From Poecilobothrus nobilitatus (taxonomy: Eukaryota; Arthropoda; Insecta; Diptera; Dolichopodidae), in NCBI GenBank assembly GCA_947095535.1, contig OX352774.1, positions 220,584,965 through 220,648,964 on the forward strand: DNA of 64,000 bases, read 5' to 3'. The notes under the pieces are model-generated. The model was not told the origin of the DNA, did no database searches, and worked only from the letters and a program-made list of their open reading frames with translations. Positions 35,506 through 48,515 of this stretch are shown here, one piece after another. Numbering within the stretch: the first letter of the stretch is position 1; each line of letters starts with the position of its first letter. A program made the position numbers and the translations under genes.

Positions 35506-38500
35506 TATTCGGTTACTAATTAGTAAAGTAAAATTTAACATTGATCTTTTAACAAAAAATAATTAAAATTTATAATAGATGTGTCTGACCACATTTAAAT
35601 TACGTGACATGTTAAATAATTTGACAATTGTTATTTGATTTAACGTAAACAAGAAATAAATAAAAATATGACTGAATTTTAGCTACATTATTATATTAAT
35701 GATTTTAAAATTAGGTTAAATTCAACTTAAGTTACTTAATAGTAACGGTATAATAACAAATATTTGGCTTTTATAAATGAACAAAATAAATAAGTAGCGG
35801 AAACAGTTACGATGTATGCGAAATACAAAATGGTGGAAAATATGAATTTTTTTTAGAAAAAGATCAATTCTTTATAATTAATTCAAAACGTTTTCTTCTT
35901 TCTAATTGGCAAATTTTTATAAAGTTTGAAATTTTGTTTATATGAATTTTGTTTATAAACATTTTGTAGCAATGTAAGTGGGAACAGAATAATTGGAACA
36001 TCACGAACAATTTGAAAATCAAATATTTAATCTTCTATTATTAAATCTCTATATTCGAAAAATTGTTCATATTATAAAAAACTTAAAAACAATATTTCTA
36101 AACCATTCCAATTTAAACAATCTGTATAACCAATCGATAGAAACTCTAATAACCTTTAAACTCAACAATGTTTAAAATCATTGAATTGTTTAAAATTCAT
36201 TCAAAATATTATGAATTTTTCCATTTATAAAGATTGTAGTAAATTTTAAGATATTCTCATTATATTATTTAATATTTAAAAGAAACTATATATCTTTTAG
36301 TATTCGGTGATAACTATTATTTTATATATAATTCTTTTTTTTTTTTTATTTTGTAATTAATGGACTGTTTGCGGTTGAGCAAAAATGAATTATAAAAAAC
36401 GTAATTTTCATTTTGAAAATTAAATTCTTAATTTAATTTATAGTATTCTTTTGTTTTTTTTTTTATTTTATTCTTTGTTAATTTAATATTCAAATTTAAT
36501 TAAATATTTAAAAATAGAAAACAAAAATGGATTAAATTAAGCTACATTCTATATATATACATATTTTATAATAACTATATTTTATAAAATAAAAAATAAT
36601 TTAAACTGATTTGACATCATTTTATACTAATGATATTCGATATCGTATAGATATTTAATTAAAATGTTTCTGCAACATTTTGATTTTTGTTCCAGAAACA
36701 ATATATGTGTATATTTACAGATTAACAATTAAAAACCTACACTTTTAATAAATGTGATTGCAATTTTTTTCTTTCATTAAAAATTTAATTAACACCTAGC
36801 TACATAATTGAGGTCATTGCGACATCAGAAAAAAAAAAAAAAAAAACGAGAAAGAGAAATGTGCTTTTTTATTAAAAATTATTTTTAAATATGTAAGTAG
36901 GTACTAGTTGAAATTTTAAGGTCTAAAATTTGCAAACAAATTTAATTTACAGCTAAGTTTTTTAATAATTACGAATCGCCAACTTCCGTAAGGAAAAGAA
37001 TATTCAATTTGATTTTATTTTTTTTTACACGCTAGCCAAACTCGAGGAAGATTTCCTTTATACTGTGTTAGTGTACGTTTCACTAAAAGGGACAGGAAAT
37101 GGGCGATGAAAATAGGATAACAAGAGTGAATTGGATAGTAAATTCGAAACGAATGAAATAAGTTCCTTTTGAATAGTTGCAAATTTTAGGATGGAACATA
37201 ATCGTCGGAGGAAAATACATCAGATGGAAGTATGTACCACATTCTTATAGTTCTCACAACAAATAAGTTTCCATAACCAGTTTAAAACCATCTAGGAATT
37301 TTCACGGTGTAAAAATCGGCACTTGCAGCCTTTCTTGAATTACTTTGGAATTGTTTGAGGGGTGGCATTATTGATTTTAATTCAGTAGAAAATTTGTCAT
37401 ACACATTCTTACATTTTTTTGTTAATTCCCTATCTATAAAAAAGAACTAAATAGCTATTCACTTTACTACATAGTACTTGTGGTTTAAAAAGAACATTAT
37501 TCGATCATAATCTAAGAGTACAAAACTTTTGTTTCATAATCTAAGAGTACAAAGTTTTTTTTCGGTTAGAATTAATTTAATGCTTTATTTAACACTAAAT
37601 TATATTATGTTGTAAATTTTATTGTCAATCTTTGCCAATTTATGTGTAAATATTTACAGTTATAGGCTTTGGTATTAAAAAGCTTTACCGCGTATTTTTT
37701 TTAATTATTAAAGAACTTAAAAATTAGATCCTGCAAAAAAAATTCAAAATTGATCTACATAGGATGTACATTTGATGAAAGTTTTTAGAATAAAAAGGAC
37801 CCACATTAAATCATAGTTATTTAAAACTTTTATTTTCAAAGATTATTGTTAAGTTTTAAATAATTTGCGAATTGGAGTGTAAAATATATATTATTTTATT
37901 TATTTAATTTTTTATTTTTTTGTTTTTCAGAATTCTTCTTTTGTGGTTAAATTGAAAATGCTAGAAAATAATAAATAAACAAAAATAAATTCTTTCTGAT
38001 TTTGAATGTTTAAAAAACCAAAAAAAAAAAAGAATGCACAATAATATGCGTTATGCATCAGAATGGAATTCACTATGTATTTTTTTGTTTTGATATTATA
38101 AAATCCATAAAAATTACATGTGTTAAATGTGTCACAATTTATGACTTTATTTTAACCAACACTTTAATAATAAAAAAAAAAAAAAAAAAAAAACAAAAAA
38201 GGAATTTTAAGGTTTTTTCTGTTTTTACTTTTGTTTTTTTTGTTTTTTTTTGCTAAATAAAAACTGGAGCATTTTGTCTACTGTAATAATTAATTTTATT
38301 GCTTTATTTAAGAGCAGCTTTTAAAAAAAAAAATCTAGGACACAGTATCATTTTTTGTACAAAATTTTATTACATATATACAGAATTGTTAATTTATTTT
38401 TTTATTTAAATTAATTGAACTGAAAATTAAAGTAAATTATTTAAAAAAAAATATCTATTAAATAAAAAAAAAATTAAAGTTACTGAGAATTTAAGTTTCT

Positions 38501-39298
38501 ATTAAATATTATTTTATTGATAGCAATCAATTAATTAAATAGGGATTATATTTTAACAATTAGGGAATATTTTTGTTTTGTTACGTGCCTCACGATTATT
38601 TTAACTAATAATCGATTTGAAAAGTAATTAAGAAATTGAGATTCAGATTTTTTTTTTTTTTTTTTTTTGATTCAGTAAATAATTTTTATTATAAAGCAAA
38701 ATAAAATCTGAAATATGACAGTTCATTTAAGGTAAAAATCTTTACCTACACAAAACAAAAAAAGAAGAAAAAAAGTTTTATATAGGTACCTATTAGTATA
38801 ATAAATAAAATATAATGGTAGAGATTTTTTGTATAGACATTAGTAAAACACAAAATTTTACTCTATATGATAACAACAACAAAAAAGTTCATTGCCTTAC
38901 TTAACAGTAAATTAAATTCGATTCTAATAAATATTTTCCAAAGCAAAAAAAAAAAAGAAAACAGCCTATTTTATATTACATTATATCACTATATTTTCAT
39001 TTAAACAATTTTTGTATTATAATTTTCTCCCAATAACAATAATATTATTATAAAAAAAAAAAAAAAACAAAATCTCATAAATCACCTTTATTTCATTCAT
39101 AACTCTTTAACTTTTTGTAAAGTTTTTCTTCATCATTTGCCAGGAACTAAAAGTAACTTATACAAAAATGAAAAACCAAAACTTTATCATTGTATTACAA
39201 AATAATAAAAATTTCACCTTATTATTATCTTAATCATGAACAATAGATCTTCTACAATATTGAATGGTTGGTCGTTATCATAAAAAAAAAAAAAAAAA

Positions 39299-39318
39299 CA
39301 ACAACAACAACAACAACA
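39299..39318 (+). repeat. (CAA)n microsatellite beside a poly-A run
   Basis: Six to seven CAA units follow an A run. On the minus strand they make the Cys/Phe-rich false ORFs seen there. Confidence 0.8.
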
Positions 39319-39711
39319 AAAACCAAAAATAAAAAAAATAAAATACTGTTCTAACTGAAACTGGAACAGTAGACAAACAATCTTTAGAATAAGTCTCCTG
39401 TTTATGGTTTGGTAAAATACAAAAAAAAAAAATACAAAAAAATTCAAAAATAAATGAAACAGCATACAAAATAAAAAAATAAATGAATCAATATAAAATA
39501 TAGAAAATTTTAATACAAAATACACAAAATGTATACTATTATAGTAGTAGTAGAGCAGTAGTAATAATAATAAATATCTCTATTACCGCCATCTATTTTT
39601 CATGATAGTAAACTGTCAGTATTATTATACAATATTAACTTTATGAAAAAGGGGTATAAGAGAAATAAAATAAACCAAAATTTATTATAGAAGAATCAAT
39701 TTCAATTTTTA

Positions 39712-39738
39712 TTTTTTTTTTTTTTTTTTTTTTTTTTT
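39712..39738 (+). repeat. Longest poly-T run
   Basis: Twenty-seven T in a row, followed by a second T run at about 39761. Possibly the decayed tail of a minus-strand retroelement, but no body is recognisable. Confidence 0.8.
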
Positions 39739-40374
39739 GTGTTGTCTCTTTTGGTACGATTTTTTTTTTTCTCTTCTTTTAAAGTAAATTTCATTTTTAT
39801 TAAGAATGATATAGTAAGAGATAGATATTTTTTTAATAAAATAAGAAAAATTTATTTTTTTTTATAGTTGGTGATTCCGTATTTTTTTTATTTTTTATTT
39901 TATTGGATGGAAAATTTGTTCTTGTCCACAATTTTTACCACTAACTTTAAGAATTTGATTTGTCCATTAAAGCATTGCATTAAAGATTTTTATTTGTTTT
40001 TTTGTTTTATTTGTATAAAAATTCGTTGTATTTTATATATGTATTTATATATATATTTAAGTATTATATATATATTTATAATACATACCAGCAGTTATAT
40101 TATATTGGCATTTTGTCTTAACATTAAATGATGTATAGTTTCCGCAGAAAATAAATTACACAACCATAAAGTTTATAAATTATTTAAATTGTATAAAATA
40201 TAGATACATATTTTGTACGTATTGTCCGAGGGGAAGATTATGACATCCTAATATTAAATATGATTTGGTAAAATACTAAAAAATAATTTATAGATGATTT
40301 TTAGAACATGTGAGATGAAAAATGCTTTTTAAAGTTATGATATACAAAAAAAATTTTGAAATTTTGTTAAACAA

Positions 40375-42150
40375 GGTAGAATGTAAACCAACGGTTTTTA
40401 AAAGCGCACATTTCCAAAACTCAATACAAATTGTTTAGAAGTGTGACTTACACAAAAATTTGAAAATTTCATGTAATAAGAAAAAACTTGAAAATAGGAC
40501 ATTTTTGAGATTTTGAGGGGCCGTAAGTCCGGAATCCTATATAACTAAGAAATGCTGTTAACACACGTAAAAATATATTATTGAAGCTTTAATTTTTATG
40601 TCTTGCCGAAGAAAAGTTTTTACAGGTGCCTAAGTTACAGGTGTCTAAAAATAGCAAATTTTCAATTTTTGAGGCGTAATAACTCTTAAAGAGGGGGCGT
40701 TACCAAAAAAATTTTCTGAGGAAACTTATACTAATTCTAAAAGTTCTTTCTTGTCTCAAAATTTTAGGTTCCTATCTAAAGGGGTGCCGGAGTTATGAAA
40801 AAAGAAATTTCATGCAAAATGTGGTTTTCACATAACGGTAAATTTAAATCGTAAATTACAAAATATTACATAATTTTGATATTGTTTTATATAGATAATA
40901 AAATTTTCGATCTTCTACCGGTTTTAGATTGCAAAACTATTACGCAAAGCCCGAGATATATACATCTGAAAATGGAGCTTTTTTACAATTTTGAAGAGCT
41001 GCAGCTTTGGAACCCTTTACAACTAAAATAAACCTTTCACACACGTAAAAATATATTATTGTAGCTTTCATTTTCATGTCTTGCCGAAGAAAAATTTTTA
41101 CAGGTGCCTAAGTTACAGGTGTTTAAAAATAGCAAATTTTCAATTTTTGAGGCGTAATAACTCTTAAAGAGGGGGCGTTACCAAAAAATTTTCTGAGGAA
41201 ACTTATACTAATTCTAAAAGTTCTTTCTTGTCTCAAAATTTCAGGTTCCTATCTAAAGGGGTGCCGGAGTTATGAAAAAAGAAATTTCATGCAAAATGTG
41301 GTTTTCACATAACGGTAAATTTAAATCGTAAATTACATAATATTACATAATTTTGATATTGTTTCATATAGATAATAAAATTTTCGATCTTCTGCCGGTT
41401 TTAGATTGCAAAACTATTACGCAGAGCCCGAGATATATACATCTGAAAATGGGGCTTTTTTACAATTTTGAAGAGCTGCAACCTTGGAACCCTTTACAAT
41501 TAAAATAAACCTTTCACACACGTAAAAATATATTATTGTAGCTTTAATTTTTACATCTTGCAGAAGTAAAATGTGTGCAGGTTCCTAAGTTACAGGTGTT
41601 TAAAAATAGCAAATTTTCAATTTTTAAGCCCTAATAGCTCATAAACAGGGGGTGGTCCGAAAAAATTTTCTGAGGAAACTTATACTAATTCTAAAAGTTC
41701 TTTCTTGCCTCAAAATTTCAAGCTTGTATCTAGAAGCGTGCCGGAGTTATGAAAGTAGAAAAATCATGCAAAATTTGGTTTTCACATAACGGTAAATTTA
41801 AATACTAAATTTAAAAAAATTGTATAATTTTGATATTAATTTACAAAGATAAAAGAAATACCTGTCGAATGACGTTTTCAGATTGAAAAAATCTTAAGCA
41901 GAACATAAGATATATGCATTTAAAAATAGGGCTTTTTCAAAGTTTGAGGGGGTGTAGCTCCGTAATGGTGGGGGCTACATGAAAAAGTTGTTCCACAAAA
42001 TTATTTTTTTTATAAGACCTACCTATGGTTAAAATTTTTTTTCTCTATCTTTAACGGTGTAGAAGTTTTGTAAACAGACGGACGGACGGACGGACGGACG
42101 GACAGAGTGAAACTAATAAGCACATTTTTTCAAAATTTTTTTGGAAATGT
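40375..42150 (-). mobile_element. R1 element, copy B, with internal triplication
   Basis: Inverted relative to copy A, from ACAAGGTAGAATGTAAACCA to TTGGAAATGTGCTAAAA. The right end carries a (GGAC)n run at 42077-42104 and a terminal hairpin in which AGCACATTT pairs with AAATGTGCT across 17 bases. GCACATTTCCAAAA at the left end is inverted at the right end. A unit starting ACACACGTAAAAATATATTA begins at 40561, 41039 and 41516. Confidence 0.75.
40561..41515. repeat. Two extra tandem units (478 and 477 bp) inside R1 copy B
   Basis: Unit 1 (40561-41038) and unit 2 (41039-41515) differ by only some fifteen substitutions or small indels by eye. The third copy, from 41516, is clearly more diverged and continues into the normal R1 right end. 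The extra units therefore arose by tandem duplication inside the element, with the unit 1/unit 2 duplication the more recent. Confidence 0.75.
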
Positions 42151-44306
42151 GCTAAAAAATATACATACATTTTTTTTTTTTTTGTGTCCGACACATTTGA
42201 CACCTGTCAATATATTTGTAATAAAATGCGATCTGTTTGAAAAATTTGTAATACTTTAAATTTATTATCAAATTATAGAAAATTTCATAGAAATATTGTA
42301 TAGATACTATTAAATCTATGGTTTATAAACTTAAATCTTCAATTTTATTCGTTAAACTTAATTAGAGACTTAGAACTTAAACGTGTACCAAAAAATTATA
42401 TATAGACATAGTTTTTCGAAACATAAAATATTTTAAAGGCTAAAAATTCGCTAAAAAAGCTAAAAAAATTAATAAGATTGTACATTGCAATATCTAGAAA
42501 GTACTAATAAAATTTAAAAATAAAAATTGTATGAAATCTATAACTTTAAGACTATACTGACTACTGACTCTAAAACTAATTTATTACTTACTAAATTTCA
42601 ACAAAAAACTTTTTTTTTACGAGGTTTGGTGGAAAATTCGAAAGGCACCAAGAGGAACTACACGTGCTTCTTTAGGATAGTGTTGAACTTTAACTAACCA
42701 AAACCACCCCCCTTTTAAAATCAAACTTTAGGACGGAAACTTTAATACAAATGTACAGTTTGGTTTTGGTGATAGAGATGTGGGTAAGGAACCATAAGAT
42801 GACTAAAAACTATCTTTTACCTGTACAAAATACAGCTACTGATATGAATTGAATTTAATAAATAGATTAAATAGGTAGTAAAAAATATGAATACCACTCA
42901 AAATGGTTCATGTGACAATCATTAATGTTAAACTTCGAAAAATAACATATACGCAAGTTTTCAACAAAATTTTTTTAGATCATTTCAAAAAATTTCGATT
43001 TTGTTTTAAATAATATAAAATTTTTCTAATTTGCCAAAACGTCACCACGTTACAATATAATCAAATCAGAATATAGAAAATTCAATATTTTACACATGGT
43101 TTAATCCCATGGTATACAGAATTACCATTAAAATGTCACTTTGAGATGCCATTTAAAATGGTCTAATATAATTAAAATTATTGCTATTATTATTTTTATT
43201 ATAAATATAAACTTATATAATATTATTATAAAATAAGTGTATCAAGTGTATTCATTTAATTAATTAATAATTCAGATCTATTTTTGAAGTTTTTAATTTA
43301 ATTATTATTTTAAGGTTAAATTATTATTTTTGATTGAAATTTATTTTTAAATAATTTTTTGTTCTCACACATATTTTGCTTCTAACATTAACATATTATT
43401 TGAACTAATTTTGAGAAAACAAAATCTTCTCCATTTTTGTTTCTACAACTCTTAATTGTCATCAATTTGGTTGACAATGTTAAATTTTATCATTCTACTG
43501 CTCTGTAACTACCTGATCGAATCATATACTATTAAATCGATAAATCGATTATTTTGCCTTTTTAATGCCATTTATTTCACCTCTTTGCTAAAACTCGATA
43601 TTAACGGGGTCAGATTTATTTGACAAACTTCAAATTTTATATTACAATTTTCCGCTAAATTTCATGTTGGGAAAATGATTCTGCTTCGGATATTTGTATA
43701 TAATGGAATGTAATGGAATCAGAATATATTATTTTCTATTTTGGATTACTCATATTTATTCTTAATTTTAAAAGAGTATTTCGTAAAATTTCCTAAGAAT
43801 AAATCAATTAAAATCTAATTTCTTCCAATTGCATTTTATTAATTGCTACCAATCAGTTAACTCAGTATCAATTTATTTGAAAGAAAGTAAAAATACTATT
43901 TCAGAAAACTGTTACTCTATTGAAATCTACATAATATATTTATAATTATTATTATATTATATAAAATAATAAAAAATCAAAAAATTTTTTTATTTAAGCA
44001 AATAATTAAATATAGATTTTCCAAGTTACAAATTATATTCAATCTTGGCGGTAAAGAGCTTATTACATGATACAACAGTTGAATAAATTTATAGAAATCA
44101 AGCGGCTGTTTAACAACCATTGTATTGTATATTTACAATATTGTCGAACAGTTGAAACAATATTGAACGGTTGAAAGATCTGTTTGTTTAACCGTCTGTT
44201 AAATTCAACCAACAAGTGTTTATTTTTGTTCAATTGTTCAACTATTAAACCGATTTTTTTTGTTATTTTAAATTTTTAATATATGAGTAAAAATGGACGT
44301 TTTATT
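42151..44306. other. No gene seen; possible small repeats
   Basis: 42620-42800 is more balanced and has ACTAACCAAAACCACC facing GGTTTTGGTGA. 44060-44230 has several variants of CAACAGTTGAA / CAACGGTTGAA / TTAACAACCATTGTA, the last recurring at 45287-45302 on the far side of the fly-type repeat. Otherwise A/T-rich. Confidence 0.35.
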
Positions 44307-44931
44307 ATACCCTACACATTAGGTATAGGGTATATTAACTTTGGTATGGTGTTTGTAACCACCAAAAGGAAGCGAGTTAGATATGGACATGTATATATAT
44401 TCTGAATCAGGATCACCTCCTGAGTCGATTTAGCGATGTCCGTCCGTCCGTTCGCAAGATAACTCAAAAACTAGTGAAGCTATCTTGAAGAAATTTATAT
44501 AGTAGGTTACTAATTACAAAAGGAAGGCTAAGTACGAATCTGGACAAAATCGGTCCATGGGTTCGGGTACCTCCCACACAACTCCCAAAACTGAAGAAGC
44601 ATATCTTCGAAATTAATAAAGATAGAAACTTAAAATTTTGTACGAGGATGTGTTTTACTGAATCCCTGATATCCCTATCCCTAATTTGAGATGAATTGGA
44701 GTGGTTGTTCGGGTACCTCCCACACAACTCCTAAAACCGAACAAGCATATCTTCGAATTTAATAAAGATAGAAACCTGAAATTTTGTACAAAGGGGTAAA
44801 AGCATTTATTTTTTTAACTTATATTAAATACTTAACTAAAATAAGTTATGGATTTTTAATTTAATTTGAATTTTTTAGGTATAGGGTATAAATAAGTCGG
44901 TTACATCGACTTACTGTTACATTTACTTGTT
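44307..44931. mobile_element. Fly-type dispersed repeat (ACCCTACAC ... GGGTAT)
   Basis: The left end is a hairpin, TACCCTACACATTAGGTATA then GGGTA. The right end has TTAGGTATAGGGTATA and a GTCG/CGAC mini-hairpin. Inside is CTGAGTCGATTTAGCGATGT followed by CCGTCCGTCCG, a signature I know as common in fly genomes. An internal block (GGTACCTCCCACACAACTCC ... GAAACTTAAAATTTTGTAC) occurs twice, near 44567-44642 and 44711-44790. The minus-strand ORF across it (44464-44727) is the usual repeat-borne false ORF. Confidence 0.6.
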
Positions 44932-45054
44932 TTTATATAATATGTTAAAACTAAAATAATATTGTAATTAAAGAAATAATATTTACTTCTATACCTTTAT
45001 AAATATAAAAGTAGTAGCCACTATTATGTGAATTTCATGATTAGAATATTTTGT

Positions 45055-45102
45055 CTGTTCACAGTTCCTAGACATTTTCTGTCCACAGTTCCTAGACATT
45101 TT
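45055..45102 (+). repeat. 24-bp tandem duplication
   Basis: CTGTTCACAGTTCCTAGACA then TTTT (45055-45078) is followed directly by CTGTCCACAGTTCCTAGACA then TTTT (45079-45102), with one difference. Confidence 0.8.
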
Positions 45103-46665
45103 TCAAAGTTGCATGCGTAAATAAGATTTATTATAATAAATAAAACATTTTTACAAACTTATTATTAAAAAGTTAGGCAATGAATGAATTCATAAATATT
45201 TTTGTTGAATTAAAATTAAATTGAAATCAAATTGTGTATTGTGCGTATCGTATCAAATTTTAGCTAAACACAAGTTGATTTAACCATTTAACAACCATTG
45301 TAACTTGAAATGAACGCTAAATATGTCATTTAAGTCTGCTTAAATCCGCAAAATAAATGGTTCTTAAGAAAAATTATGGAATTTTGTGACTATATTTCAA
45401 AAAAAAAACATAAAAAATAATTATAATAATAAAATTCTATATAATTTTTTGAATTAAAAATCTGAGACAAATAAATTTATTTTGTATAATAAATCAATGA
45501 AAATTAATTTGTTTTTTCCTTCATTAATTTTCTTTTTTTTTTTTTTTCTTTCTTTTGTTATCCTTTGAAAATTTATATTATATAGCTATCCCTATTCCCA
45601 TCTAATTATAATAGACAAGAAAAATTGTTTATTTTTTGTCATAATATTTTTACAAATAAAAATAAATTGTTTAATAAAAGTAAACTATATATAAATTTTC
45701 ATAATTTTCTTCTTTTAGAATTTTTTATTTTATTTTGTTGTTTTTGATTTTTGGAAGCATTCCTTAAAAAAATGTCAAGATTTGATGATTTAAAGGTTGT
45801 CCTTGATTTTTATATAAAGTTAAACAACAAAAAAACAAAAGGTCATTTCCAAAGGAAAAATCATTTGACAAATTAATGTTGTTATTTTTGAGAAAATGAC
45901 CAAATCAGTAGATGGCGTTCTTCGATTTAAATTCATTTAGTAGAACTAAATTCTACATGTAAAATTGATTTTTCATTTTAGGTTGGATGACTCGGTCATT
46001 TATCAAATGGTATACAATAAAAAGAATTTTAAATATTTATTATAAAGTTGTATAATTTAAATTGTGTTTCTTTTTTTGGCACAATTTTGGTATTTTTAAT
46101 GTTACAAACAATTTTTTTTTTTTTCGTTTAATTTAGTTAAATTTTTATTTTTTTATTTTATATAGTGTTATTATTTCTTCTTTATTTATTGGGAGTATGT
46201 ATGACCTGTCCTATATCCAACTATCGTTAATAACATTGTTAGGCATTTCTTTGAAAGGGTTAGGTTATTAAATTTAACTTTTTTCTCTGCTTATTTAATT
46301 TCTAATATTCTGTCTTTAAGTGAGTTTCAATGACTGATCAGTGAAAAGAAAAATTTCAGTGACAAAAATTTTTTCTTTTTATGATTTAAGGTTGGTTATT
46401 TTTGTGGTTTAAGGTTGTGTTAAAATTTTTATATTCTCAAAATCGAATCGAAAAATAAAAATATAAAATCGAATATAAAAATAACATAGAAAAATTGATT
46501 TTTAATAAATTTCACTTCTTCCTTATCAATTAATTTTCCACCTTATTTTGAAAGTATTAACATAATATATTAATATTTTTTGCTAAAAGATTTTGCTAAG
46601 GTAAAACTTAAAAATTAAAGTTATTCACAAATTTTCAAAAGATTATGCTTATTACACACACCAGC

Positions 46666-46735
46666 AAAGTTATATGTCAAATAATTGACAGCGTATACTA
46701 CAAAGTTATATGTCAAATAATTGATAGCGTATACT
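46666..46735 (+). repeat. 36-bp tandem duplication
   Basis: AAAGTTATATGTCAAATAAT then TGACAGCGTATACT is repeated 36 bp later with one change (TGATAGCGTATACT). The duplication lies inside the ORF at 46645-46941, which is otherwise unsupported. Confidence 0.75.
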
Positions 46736-47924
46736 TTCTTGACTACAAAAAAAAACACTTTTGTCTCGGTCAAATGAGGATAACTGTTAATGATTTTAAT
46801 AAGAATATAAGTTTCAGATCATTTATTTCAAGTTATAGAGAAGTTATATCATTTCGAACAATTAAATCAAACAATCTCCAATGTATATCTACAAAATTGA
46901 ATACGAGGAAAGGTTACATATATGTATATTCTCCCATTTAGAATTACTATCACATTACTATACTATATACATATAGGAATGAGAAGAATATTAGAAAAAT
47001 CAAAATGTGGTATATATCAATTGGTTGTAAGGAAATAAGAAACATCTCAGATTTGCAAAGGGGTTCACTGACTTGCCTGACTTGATTTTACATCAAAAAG
47101 AAATAAAACAAACATTCACAATGACATAATACATAGCTTAAACCATATAGTTGATTAAAATATTATAGAAGTATCGAATTTTATGTAAGACACTGAAGAT
47201 CCAGCTAGTCAATTCATATATTTCTTATTGCCCATGCTGCAAAAATGTAGATACTAATGGTAGTCTTCAAAAAGAATTTAGAGCTTCGAACAGTGGATGT
47301 ATTGAAAAGGGATTAGAATATCTTGAAATATAGAACTAATTTTTCACTCTTAGAAGAATTAAATGATCTTCTTATCAGGTCAATTAAAAAAAAAGTCAGT
47401 CATACATAAGAAATTTTAAACATACCTATTATCAAATGGGAAAGGAAAACGAAAAAACCAGCTTATCTAAGGAATATTATAGAGTACCCAAAAAATACCT
47501 ATAATATCAATATTTTCTATATCCTAAATATCTACAAATTTCCCTGTTAAATATGTATAAACAAAACAAAACATAAAAAAAAAACAATATTTTAGAGAAA
47601 ATAAATTTAATAATAAAAACTTTTAAAAATAATATTATCTTGATAATCATTTGATAATACTACCTGTCAAAGAACATTAAAATTGTTGTACAGTGAAGGT
47701 TAACCTTATTATTTTATTATATCATAGCTCAAAATCTTCTTTCCATACTATTTTCATGATATTCTTTAAATAATTCAATAAAGTTAATTTGATATGTCGC
47801 TTAATATTCAATTATTAAAGGACACTAATTATTAAAGGGCAATAATTAAAATTGGCGTTCAATAAAACCTCCTAATCAGAACTATTATAAAAACAGAGCT
47901 CGTCCTTTTTCTTCTGTTTTATCA

Positions 47925-47985
47925 TACTTTACGATTGCCACAGATTTCATCTATATAATAGAACATAATTAAATATAAAATAATA
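47925..47985 (+). repeat. Short dispersed repeat (pair with 49.65 kb)
   Basis: TTTACGATTGCCACAGA ... ATCTATATAATAGAACATAA then TTAAATATAAAA recurs at 49652-49710 as TTTACGATTGCCACAGA ... TATCTATAGAACAAAATTAA then ATATAAAA. The element is too short and decayed to classify. Confidence 0.35.
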
Positions 47986-48329
47986 AAAAAAATAATAAAA
48001 GATTTTGAAGGGAATTTTAAAGATTCTATATTATGAAGAGATTTATTTAATATGTATCTAAATTATAGACATTAGGAATTATAAATTTTGCTTAGCTGTG
48101 ATATTTAGTTAGTTTTATATAAAAATAATTTTGTTAAAAGCAAAAAAATTTTTTATTGTATTTTTTGGAGTAAATTGAATTTTTTTTTTTAAAACTGTAG
48201 TGATACTCTGGAATAAAGAATAAGCGTAAAAGTAAGTGGAATCTTTAGTAGACTCTTTTAGTAACTTATTGATTTTTTACTGACCGCATACATGAATCTA
48301 TCTAGGTAGGTATATAATGTTTTCACACC

Positions 48330-48515
48330 AAAAATTTCTACCCGAAATTTTTCCAAAAAATACATTACTTCAGTGCATAGAAATCTGTAAAAAACGACAT
48401 CATACTAAAAAAATTTTTACAGCTTTCTACGCATGGTAGTGCATATTTGTGCATATTTGCAAAAATATCAGGTACAAATTTTTGGTGAGAAAATAATACC
48501 TAACTTATACATTCA
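48330..48515 (+). repeat. Dispersed repeat R2, copy 2
   Basis: Reads ACATCATACTAAAAAAATTT, TTTACAGCTTTCTACGC, GTAGTGCATATTTG, CAAAAATATCAGGTACAAAT and TTTTGGTGAGAAAATAATAC, collinear with 33.48-33.6 kb. A 10-bp unit, GCATATTTGT, is duplicated in this copy. Confidence 0.45.

Larger units (their letters stand above)
35506..40374. other. No gene seen; one balanced patch at 37.0-37.4 kb
   Basis: 37030-37380 has higher GC (CACGCTAGCCAAACTCGAGG, GGGACAGGAAATGGGCGATG, ATCGTCGGAGGAAAATAC) without a readable frame or splice signals that I trust. A 31-bp repeat, CATAATCTAAGAGTACAAA, lies at 37505-37555. 38-39.8 kb is dominated by homopolymers and the CAA run. Confidence 0.35.
44932..47924. other. No firm gene; weak transposon traces at 46.6-47.4 kb
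   Basis: 46640-47420 is somewhat less A/T-rich and includes a 98-codon ORF (46645-46941) carrying the 36-bp duplication, then KCGIYQLV at 47003-47026. The rest has the 24-bp duplication and long T runs. Confidence 0.3.

Noticed and set aside
39214..39525. Two overlapping minus ORFs with a poly-Cys run
   Set aside because: The Cys and Phe runs are translations of (CAA)n and poly-A read on the other strand.
40561..41515. CRISPR-like or satellite array
   Set aside because: Only two extra long units inside a transposable element in a eukaryotic genome; no short repeat-spacer structure.
44464..44727. 87-codon minus-strand ORF (GTRTHGP-type peptide)
   Set aside because: Lies within the fly-type repeat, whose duplicated block generates it.
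46645..46941. 98-codon ORF as a gene
   Set aside because: Contains a recent 36-bp duplication, lacks any domain, and has no start or splice support.
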